5,682 nucleotides of DNA from assembly GCA_945874815.1 (NCBI GenBank), contig CAMCIE010000106.1, positions 1-5,682 on the forward strand. Direction: 5' to 3'. This document shows, piece after piece, positions 1 through 5,536 of the stretch. The DNA is from an uncultured Bacteroidales bacterium (GTDB lineage: Bacteria > Bacteroidota > Bacteroidia > Bacteroidales > UBA932). A program made the translations under genes and the position numbers. Under the pieces are notes generated by a model. The model did not search any database, was not told the DNA's origin, and saw nothing but the letters and a program-made list of their open reading frames with translations. Position 1 is the stretch's first letter, and the number at the start of each line of letters is the position of its first letter.

Positions 1-891
1 AACGAGGTCGGCACCTTCACGGTTTGCAACCTCTACAGCCATTGCAAGCGCACCTGGCTCCTCAGGGTTAGGTGAATCAACTGTAGGGAAGTTTCCGTCA
101 ACTACGTCCTGCTCCGGAACATGGTAGATATTTTCGAAACCGAGTTTTGCGAGGAATTCCGGAATGATTCTCACACCTGATCCGTGGATTGGAGTATAGA
201 CGATCTTGATGTCTTTGTGGCGCTCACGTGCCTCAGGAGAAAGCATGAGGGTTGACACGGCGTTGAGATAAGCCTCATCCATTTCATGGCTCATCACCTC
301 GATTGGTGCAGCGTCCTCTCCCCTTTCGAATTTTACCATTGAAGGGTCTGAAATCTTTGCGACCTCTGCTACGATGTCTTTGTCAACAGGTGAGATGACC
401 TGAGCTCCGTCTGACCAGAACACTTTGTATCCATTGTATTCCTTAGGGTTGTGGGATGCAGTAATCATGATACCTGCAGTAGCCTTCTTGGTTCTTACTG
501 AGAAGCTCATGAGGGCAATCGGGTGCAAACAGTCGAAGATATAGACTTTGATACCGTTTGCCGAGAGTACATCAGCTGTGATCTTTGCGAAATATTCGCT
601 GTTGTTGCGGCTGTCGAAAGAGATGCAGACAGAAAGCTCGCCTTCGCAGTTGGCCTTCATATAGTTGGCCAAGCCCTGGGTAGCCATTCCGACTGTGTAT
701 TTGTTCATGCGGTTGGTTCCGACTCCCATGACACCACGCAGACCGCCTGTACCGAATTCAAGGTTGCGGTAGAATGCGTCTTCGAGGGCTACTGGATCGT
801 TAGCCATGAGTTCTTTTATCTGGTCTTTTGTTTGCTGGTCGAAATTGCCGTCAAGCCAGCTCTGGGCTACTTGTCTGAAATCTTTTTCCAT
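1..891 (-). CDS. Phosphoglucomutase/phosphomannomutase (alpha-D-phosphohexomutase), N-terminal part, cut by the window edge
   Basis: Interconverts hexose-6-phosphate and hexose-1-phosphate in the cytosol, feeding nucleotide-sugar, glycan and glycogen synthesis. The start is the ATG at 889-891; an in-frame TAA lies five codons upstream, so no longer N-terminus is possible without a non-ATG start. The frame stays open for 297 codons to the left edge; full-length relatives have about 580 residues. Visible motifs are FGTGGLRG (residues 46-53, family N-terminal signature), FDSRNNS (92-98), the catalytic phosphoserine loop TASHNP (144-149, Ser146), YNGYKVFW (152-159), YTPIHGSG (232-239) and PNPEEPGAL (274-282). 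The Mg-binding Asp loop (DPDxDR type) should follow just past residue 297, outside the window. One oddity is HPIA at 123-126, where relatives I recall have RPTP. Glucose versus mannose specificity cannot be read from the sequence. The gene is transcribed away from the methyltransferase gene. Confidence 0.95.
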   Translation of the reverse strand, partial: MEKDFRQVAQSWLDGNFDQQTKDQIKELMANDPVALEDAFYRNLEFGTGGLRGVMGVGTNRMNKYTVGMATQGLANYMKANCEGELSVCISFDSRNNSEYFAKITADVLSANGIKVYIFDCLHPIALMSFSVRTKKATAGIMITASHNPKEYNGYKVFWSDGAQVISPVDKDIVAEVAKISDPSMVKFERGEDAAPIEVMSHEMDEAYLNAVSTLMLSPEARERHKDIKIVYTPIHGSGVRIIPEFLAKLGFENIYHVPEQDVVDGNFPTVDSPNPEEPGALAMAVEVANREGADLV

Positions 892-930
892 ATATTTTGA
901 AATTTAGTTATAAGTTTTCGTTGTTTTAGA

Positions 931-950
931 TGTCTCGACTTCGCTCGACA
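931..950. repeat. Small imperfect hairpin of a type dispersed in Bacteroidota genomes
   Basis: The sequence tgtctcgacttcgctcgaca is an imperfect inverted repeat. Either tgtc (931-934) pairs with gaca (947-950), or tcga (935-938) pairs with tcga (945-948) around cttcgc. Read on the minus strand (tgtcgagcgaagtcgagaca) it resembles a short palindromic element that I recall as frequent between Bacteroidales genes; that is memory, not a search. It lies about 40 bp upstream of the mutase ATG and directly abuts the tandem array. There is no T-run on either side, so it is not a standard intrinsic terminator. Confidence 0.6.
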
Positions 951-1048
951 TGACATGGGGCGATGGGGGTACCATTGTCCGTCATCACACGGGGGCGATT
1001 GGGATACCGTCGTACGTCATTTCACGGGTGTCGATGGGGTAACATCGA
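946..1048. repeat. Three degenerate tandem copies of a 34-35 bp unit
   Basis: Three head-to-tail units can be aligned by eye: A at 946-979 (34 bp), B at 980-1014 (35 bp) and C at 1015-1048 (34 bp). Each starts with cgwcat, followed by a G-rich stretch (atgggg, acggggg, acgggtg), then cgatggggg or a variant, then taccatcg or a variant. A possible partial fourth start (cgacatt) is at 1046-1052. The second half of each unit tends to fold back on itself. In C, tcgatg (1031-1036) pairs perfectly with catcga (1043-1048) over a 6-nt loop. In A, cgatgg (961-966) pairs with ccattg (972-977) with one G-U. In B the pairing is weaker. The array lies between divergent genes, and its strong G/C strand skew sets it apart from the AT-rich flanks. 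Confidence 0.75.
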
Positions 1049-1067
1049 CATTACTGTTCAATCAGAG

Positions 1068-1075
1068 CAAATATA
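1068..1075 (-). promoter_or_regulatory. Candidate -7 promoter element for the mutase gene
   Basis: On the minus strand this reads TATATTTG, an exact match to the Bacteroidota housekeeping sigma -7 consensus TAnnTTTG. A TTTG on the same strand lies at 1090-1093, but the 14-bp gap is shorter than the usual spacing to the -33 element, so that element is doubtful. Transcription starting just left of 1068 would give a 5' leader of roughly 170 nt that includes the whole repeat array and the hairpin. I see no better match nearer the ATG. Confidence 0.5.
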
Positions 1076-1088
1076 AGGTTTTTATTCG

Positions 1089-1107
1089 ACAAAATGACTA
1101 ATTTTGT
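1089..1107. promoter_or_regulatory. Perfect 7-bp inverted repeat in the divergent promoter region, possible operator
   Basis: The sequence acaaaat-gacta-attttgt is a perfect 7-bp inverted repeat with a 5-bp spacer. It overlaps the plus-strand -7 element (1099-1106), so a protein bound here would block the methyltransferase promoter and might affect the divergent one. A third copy of the left arm, caaaat, is at 1121-1126. The region is AT-rich, so chance is possible. No regulator can be named. Confidence 0.3.
1099..1106 (+). promoter_or_regulatory. Candidate -7 promoter element for the methyltransferase gene
   Basis: TAATTTTG matches the Bacteroidota -7 consensus TAnnTTTG exactly. Initiation a few bases downstream, near 1112, would leave a leader of about 25 nt before the ATG at 1137. 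It also puts the upstream TTG (1104-1106) inside the promoter, which argues against that codon as the start. There is no clear TTTG at the -33 position, only a T-run near 1079-1084. Confidence 0.5.
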
Positions 1108-1136
1108 ATCAGTTTTCAATCAAAATCGAAAAATCG

Positions 1137-2579
1137 ATGACATCCATATACCAGGATAAGGAATTATTGCAAAATACATTAGATTTCGCCGCCCAAAACT
1201 GCGAAAAAGACACATCGTCCCTCCTGCTGGGAAGGAACAAATGGAAAGACATTGACCTTGACCTCGCCATCAATTGCATCGAGAGCAGGAAGAAGCTAAA
1301 AGGCAAGGTCCCTCAGTGGTACCGCAGCAGCAATCTGGTATTCCCGCTGAAACTTTCAGCAGAGCAGTGCAGCTCCAGTGAGTCAGCCCTTTACAAAGCC
1401 TCACTTGCCCGTAATATTGCATCTGAAGGCTTCCGCCTTGCAGACCTGACAGGGGGTCTCGGAGTGGACAGTTGGTTCTTCTCAAAGCAGGCCCAAAGCG
1501 TTCTCTACTGCGAGATGAAAGCTGAGCTTTGCAGTGCGGCCGAGCATAATTTCTCAATCCTTGGAGCCGGAAACATCCATGTGCGTAACTGCATGATTAT
1601 CCCTTCGTCACAAGTTCCGGTGACGGCACAGGCTTCAGCAGCATCAAAGGTAACAGCATTGTCACCCGCTCCGACATCACCAGAAACTCTGTCAGCCACC
1701 CCGTCCGAAATATTGGAAAACTTCCACCCAGACATAGTTTATGCAGACCCTGCAAGACGCTCAGAATCAGGCAAGAAAGTCTTCCTTATAGAGGAATGCG
1801 CCCCGGACATCCTCACCCTGAAAGACGAGATTTTCAAATACAGTCCTCACATCCTTCTGAAACTCTCCCCCATGGCTGACATCACCATGGTTTGCAACAG
1901 ACTCGGGACACAATGCCGTCAGGTCCATGTAGTGTCAGTCGATGGCGAATGCAAGGAATTGCTAATCTGGATGGACAGGCAATGGAATGGAGGATATGAA
2001 ATTGTCGTGGCCTCCCTCGGGAAAGGAGGTTGTAGCACTTTCTGTTTCACTCCTCAGGAGGAAAAAACTGTTTGTGCCGGGATAATCAGCTCCAACGGTA
2101 TCGGACGTATCCGGGAAGAAATGGATGTGTGTCTGTTCGAACCGGGCAAGGCTATGATGAAAGCAGGAGCATTCAATCTTATGTCCGCACGCGGAGGAAT
2201 GTTCAAACTCGGTCAGTCCACACATTATTATATAGGTACAAGGAAACAATGCTCGGAATATGCAGGGCTGGGAAAAATATTCTCAATTGAAAGATGCGAG
2301 ACGATGGACAAACGCGCCCTGAAGGAAATCGCCCTGATGTATCCCGGAGCCGACATCACCGCCCGCAACCTGCCGGCAGACACGGCAACCTACCGGAAAA
2401 TCATCGAACAGGAAAGACGGAAAAATGCCCGGAAAGGCACCACAGATGCGGTTTCTTCCCAGGCATTCCATATATTCTGCCTCAAGTCAGACAGGGCCGG
2501 AGCCCTGCTGATCGTCGGCAAAAGGATCAGTTCTGATGTGCAGGACGGAGAAGGTCCAGAACAACTTTCACAGGATTGA
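1137..2579 (+). CDS. Class I SAM-dependent methyltransferase with C-terminal THUMP-like domain
   Basis: Predicted cytosolic methyltransferase of the Bacteroidota family with a THUMP-like C-terminal domain. The domain suggests an RNA substrate, but I know of no established target. From the ATG at 1137 it has 480 residues. The reading frame could extend to a TTG at 1104, but that codon lies in a promoter match. Residues 1-100 form an N-terminal helical region. The Rossmann SAM-binding motif is DLTGGLGVDS (103-112), with an acidic ribose-binding candidate Glu126 (YCEMK). YADPARR (202-208) is the motif IV/catalytic loop. The C-terminal half, from about residue 285, includes FNLMSARGGMF (346-356), THYYIGTR (362-369) and ADITARNLPADT (405-416), which I assign to the THUMP-like part. 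Residues about 158-190 are a low-complexity Ala/Ser/Thr/Pro insertion just before motif IV. The last 17 residues (464-480) lie beyond the expected end and are encoded wholly within the overlap with the convergent DUF4301 gene. Confidence 0.88.
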   Translation: MTSIYQDKELLQNTLDFAAQNCEKDTSSLLLGRNKWKDIDLDLAINCIESRKKLKGKVPQWYRSSNLVFPLKLSAEQCSSSESALYKASLARNIASEGFRLADLTGGLGVDSWFFSKQAQSVLYCEMKAELCSAAEHNFSILGAGNIHVRNCMIIPSSQVPVTAQASAASKVTALSPAPTSPETLSATPSEILENFHPDIVYADPARRSESGKKVFLIEECAPDILTLKDEIFKYSPHILLKLSPMADITMVCNRLGTQCRQVHVVSVDGECKELLIWMDRQWNGGYEIVVASLGKGGCSTFCFTPQEEKTVCAGIISSNGIGRIREEMDVCLFEPGKAMMKAGAFNLMSARGGMFKLGQSTHYYIGTRKQCSEYAGLGKIFSIERCETMDKRALKEIALMYPGADITARNLPADTATYRKIIEQERRKNARKGTTDAVSSQAFHIFCLKSDRAGALLIVGKRISSDVQDGEGPEQLSQD

Positions 2580-4107
2580 ATGTAGCAAGAGGCACCTCAA
2601 CGAAGAGGGTGTTCCAGTTGCTCATTGCGCCGTTCCAAAGACCAGGCAATTCAAGGGCTTTGAGTTCCCTTCCCTGGTAGCTCTTCGAACTGATGAATCC
2701 TGCGTCGGCATCGACATATTTCAGAAGGTCGAAGCTCTCGCCTTTGTAGTTGTGCAGGCAGCAGACAAGGTCAACCGGATTGAAGTGGGTTGCAGATGCA
2801 AGCGCCTGGCGAGCCTGCTCGTCCTCCATGTTGATCTGAACGCTTTCGAGCACCTGAAGTGAAGTGGATCCGTCTTTCTCTGCAATGATGAAAGGACCGC
2901 CGCCAGGCTCACCCTGATTCTTCACCATTCCGCAAACCCTGATAGGACGGTTGAGTTTTGCATACAGAGCCTCAACCCTTGCCTTGCAATCAGTTGCAAC
3001 AGGCATCTTGATGCAGAGTTCCTTCTCGAGGAATGCTTCGATGTCAGCGCAAAGGCTCTGGACAGCATCGCTCTGGTAAATGTCATCATTGCCAAGTCCC
3101 ACAAGACCAGGAATGTCTGCATTCACAACTTCTCCCACAGTCTTGTTGGTAGCAATGTCAAGTTCTTTCAGATAACCGAAAATCTGGTCGCGCAACTCAA
3201 GGGCTTTACCAAGAAGCACCTTCTTCCATTTTGCGGTCTCAGGCAGAAGCCTTTCGTTCGCAACGTTGTCGATATTCTTGATTGAAACGACTTCCTCCTG
3301 AAGATTGTTCAAATTGTAAATCAGGGCTCCATGTCCTGCAGGACGGAAAAGCAGAGAGTCGGTCTCTGTCCTGAACGGACGGTTTTCAACGTCAACTGCC
3401 ACGGTATCAGTAGCTTTGTCCTGATATGTGAAGGTGATGTTGTATTTTACGCCATAGCGTGCCTCATATTCTTCTTTCACGGCAGCATAAGCCTCTTCGA
3501 AAAGATGGCGGTGCTCAGGAGAGATGGTTACGACAAGGTTGGCCGTTCCGTCCTCATTTCTCATATAGTTCTGAGCCTCAACAAGATGCTCAGCAAAAGC
3601 AGTACGGATTTCGCCGTCGGTGTATTTGTGGAATTTCAGCACGCCCTTCGGCTTTGAGCCGTAGCCGAGTCCTTCCTCGCGGAGAGTCTTTGCAAGCACT
3701 GATTTCTGATATTCAGGACATGCGCAAGGCTTCTCACCGAAAAGTTCAGGAGTGTAGAAAGCGAAAGAGCAAATCTGAGCAACGAATTTCGCTGCCGGTG
3801 ATTCAGGCGCAATTTCCTTTCCTGCCTCAAGGTTGTCCAGACCGCTGAACAGGTCCTTGAACATACGTGAAGCAGCCCCGGAAGCCGGCACGAATTTGCA
3901 TTTTCCGTCAATCTTTGCTGATTCATAATATTTTACAGCTGCCTCGGCTGCCTCATCATCAAGCACTGCAATACCTTTTTCCGGCGTTGCCGGAGCCACA
4001 ATCTTCAGCCAGGGGAAGCCTTTCTTGAAGCGTTCCACCTGATCTGCAACTGTCTGCACTGAGGAACCTCTGCCCTCGATCTGTGCAATATCTTCTTTGG
4101 TAAACAT
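2527..4107 (-). CDS. DUF4301 family protein, possibly related to nucleotidyltransferases
   Basis: A 526-residue cytosolic protein with no signal peptide or membrane segment visible. I recognise it as DUF4301, a Bacteroidota family without an assigned function that I know of; the length is normal for the family. Conserved-looking blocks are FVPASGAASRM (72-82), LKFHKY (157-162), FRPAGHGALIYNLN (254-267), KNIDN (277-281), RVCGMVKNQGEPGGGPF (390-406) and LWNGAMSNWNT (490-500). The first resembles the nucleotide-binding G-x-G-x-R-[LM] loop of sugar-nucleotidyltransferases. The GHG and NIDN blocks resemble, in the same order, the P-G-H-G and N-x-DN motifs of UDPGP-type pyrophosphorylases. A GT-A-like NTP transferase role is therefore plausible but is my inference. 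It starts 21 bp after the pdxB stop with no promoter match between, so it is probably co-transcribed. Its 3' end runs 53 bp into the opposing methyltransferase gene. Confidence 0.9.
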   Translation of the reverse strand: MFTKEDIAQIEGRGSSVQTVADQVERFKKGFPWLKIVAPATPEKGIAVLDDEAAEAAVKYYESAKIDGKCKFVPASGAASRMFKDLFSGLDNLEAGKEIAPESPAAKFVAQICSFAFYTPELFGEKPCACPEYQKSVLAKTLREEGLGYGSKPKGVLKFHKYTDGEIRTAFAEHLVEAQNYMRNEDGTANLVVTISPEHRHLFEEAYAAVKEEYEARYGVKYNITFTYQDKATDTVAVDVENRPFRTETDSLLFRPAGHGALIYNLNNLQEEVVSIKNIDNVANERLLPETAKWKKVLLGKALELRDQIFGYLKELDIATNKTVGEVVNADIPGLVGLGNDDIYQSDAVQSLCADIEAFLEKELCIKMPVATDCKARVEALYAKLNRPIRVCGMVKNQGEPGGGPFIIAEKDGSTSLQVLESVQINMEDEQARQALASATHFNPVDLVCCLHNYKGESFDLLKYVDADAGFISSKSYQGRELKALELPGLWNGAMSNWNTLFVEVPLATFNPVKVVLDLLRPAHQN

Positions 4108-4128
4108 AGTTTTGTGTGTAAATTATGG

Positions 4129-5160
4129 TTAAATGTATATTTCTCTTCTGTATTGGTAGTCAGATCTCATTTTCTCGAAACTGCCCGGCTCTGCCCTGAA
4201 GCGGAAGTCATCAGTGAAAATCGGATAATTATATTGGAAAACGGCTGCTATTTCGCCCTGATTCTTGCCTGTGAGGTCGAGTTTCACAGGTTCGTGTTCC
4301 TCGATGTCAGTTTCCGGATGGAAATCGTACAGAGCCCTGATGCCAAAATGCCTTGCCACTGCCTGTACTGCTGATGCGGTACCGTTCTGTTTGCCCTGGA
4401 ATGAATAGCCGGCGATATGAGGGGTAGCGATATCCACCATATCTATAAGTTTCTGATTTACATCAGGTTCGTTGTTCCATGTATCAATAATCACAGCTCC
4501 GAGCTTAGGGATGGCATCAATCAGGGCCTGCTCGTCAACGACCTCTCCCCTGGAAGCATTCAGGAATATGGTTCCGGGCTGGAGTTTTGCAAAAAAGTCA
4601 GCATTTGCCATCTTGCGGGTGGTCTCATCCAAAGGCACATGCATGGTCACAATCTGCGACTGCTCCAGAAGCGTGTCAAGCGGACAGAATGCTTCCGGGC
4701 CTTCCTTGACCGCTCTCGGAGGATCGCAGAGCAACACCTTGAAACCCAGATATCTGGCCATTCTTTCCACCAGACGTCCCACATTTCCCACTCCTATGAT
4801 TCCGAAAGTGGCGCCCTCGACTTTCAGGGCCTTTCTGGCCGCCACTCCGTACAGAGCAGAGAAGACATACTGCATCACTCCTCCGGCATTGCATCCCTCG
4901 GCATTATGTACTTCGATTCCATGGGAATTGCAATAATCAAAATCTATATGGTCGGTGCCGATGGTGGCAGTAGCAATCATCTTCACCTTTGTTCCTTCGA
5001 GAAGGGCGGCATTGCATCTGGTGCGGGTCCTGATAATCAGGGCATCGGCATCCATCACATCCTCCCTTGTGATTTCCTTTCCATTGATGTAACGGACATC
5101 CGCATATGGTTCGAAGACTCCTTCGAGAAACGGAATGTTCTTATCTGCAACAATTTTCAT
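4129..5160 (-). CDS. pdxB: Erythronate-4-phosphate dehydrogenase
   Basis: Oxidises 4-phospho-D-erythronate to 2-oxo-3-hydroxy-4-phosphobutanoate, the second step of the DXP-dependent pyridoxal 5'-phosphate route; SerC and PdxA act next. It is a 343-residue member of the D-2-hydroxyacid dehydrogenase family. The N-terminal substrate domain starts MKIVADKNIP and includes ATIGTDHID (65-73). The NAD-binding Rossmann fold has GVGNVG (123-128) followed by Asp146 (LLCDPPR). The catalytic triad is visible as Arg204 (NASRGEVVDE), Glu231 (NNEP) and His248 (ATPHIAGYS). HIAGYSFQGKQNGT (248-261) is typical of PdxB rather than of SerA or other relatives. The C-terminal dimerisation region (about 280-343) is shorter than in the roughly 378-residue E. 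coli protein. The ATG at 5158-5160 lies 34 bp after the DUF721 stop. A GAAGGA stretch sits only 2 nt upstream of it, too close for a normal ribosome-binding site. Confidence 0.95.
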   Translation of the reverse strand: MKIVADKNIPFLEGVFEPYADVRYINGKEITREDVMDADALIIRTRTRCNAALLEGTKVKMIATATIGTDHIDFDYCNSHGIEVHNAEGCNAGGVMQYVFSALYGVAARKALKVEGATFGIIGVGNVGRLVERMARYLGFKVLLCDPPRAVKEGPEAFCPLDTLLEQSQIVTMHVPLDETTRKMANADFFAKLQPGTIFLNASRGEVVDEQALIDAIPKLGAVIIDTWNNEPDVNQKLIDMVDIATPHIAGYSFQGKQNGTASAVQAVARHFGIRALYDFHPETDIEEHEPVKLDLTGKNQGEIAAVFQYNYPIFTDDFRFRAEPGSFEKMRSDYQYRREIYI

Positions 5161-5194
5161 ATTCCTTCATTTATGGCCGGCATCGTCACGGCCT

Positions 5195-5536
5195 TTACTT
5201 CAGGACAATGTCCTTTACATAATCATTTCCCTTGCCGTCAGGAGTGAAAAGTTCATCAGCGGCAAGCCTGTTATTCACAAGTCTGACAAGGTCTTTCCTC
5301 ATGAAATACAACCTGTTACGCACGACAGACGAATTCAGGCTCACATAGAGAACCCCATTTCTGAAAAACATGGAAACAGTGTTCTTTGCCACTCCCGAGA
5401 CATCGTTCCACGCGGAGAAAACTCTCTGGCGGTTCAGCCCCGAGGCAAGTTTCATGGAACGGATGTACATATCCATCAGTTCCTCCATCCCTATGGCCTC
5501 CTTCCTGGCCATTCTTCCGCTAGGCCTGTTCATCAT
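5195..5536 (-). CDS. DUF721 (DciA-like) family protein
   Basis: A small basic protein of 113 residues, or 112 from the second ATG. DUF721 includes DciA, which operates the replicative helicase in many bacteria; whether this short Bacteroidota form does so is not shown here. Features are AWNDVSG (42-48, the conserved Trp43 and Gly48), the strand-loop pattern GVLYVSLNSSVVRNRL (61-76), a following basic helix and NNRL (88-91), and the C-terminal strand YVKDIVLK (106-113). The frame is open upstream to an ATG at 5656, but that would add 40 residues overlapping recF that show no family similarity. The tandem ATGs at 5536 and 5533 follow an AGGAGG and overlap the recF stop by 14-17 bp. Another ATG at 5512 is possible. 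The recF neighbourhood supports a DNA replication or repair role. Confidence 0.85.
   Translation of the reverse strand: MMNRPSGRMARKEAIGMEELMDMYIRSMKLASGLNRQRVFSAWNDVSGVAKNTVSMFFRNGVLYVSLNSSVVRNRLYFMRKDLVRLVNNRLAADELFTPDGKGNDYVKDIVLK

Noticed and set aside
523..900. A 125-codon plus-strand open frame at the left side
   Set aside because: It is antisense to the clear phosphohexomutase coding sequence and its product resembles no family. Its reading frame is a by-product of the mutase codons.
946..1048. A CRISPR array
   Set aside because: The three units are directly adjacent with no spacers, they diverge from one another, and there are no cas genes in the window.
1104..1136. An upstream TTG start adding 11 residues to the methyltransferase
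   Set aside because: The TTG is part of an exact TAnnTTTG promoter match, so it would not be transcribed from that promoter, and the added residues look non-conserved. The ATG at 1137 was preferred.
5175..5193. A hairpin (ggccg paired with cggcc, 9-nt loop) between the DUF721 gene and pdxB as a terminator
   Set aside because: The stem is only 5 bp and no T-run follows on the minus strand, and the short gap favours read-through into pdxB.
4417..5247. A 276-codon plus-strand open frame antisense to pdxB
   Set aside because: The minus strand here encodes a full PdxB with all catalytic residues. The antisense product is rich in His, Ser and Cys, has no recognisable domain and runs into the DUF721 gene, so it is a shadow frame.
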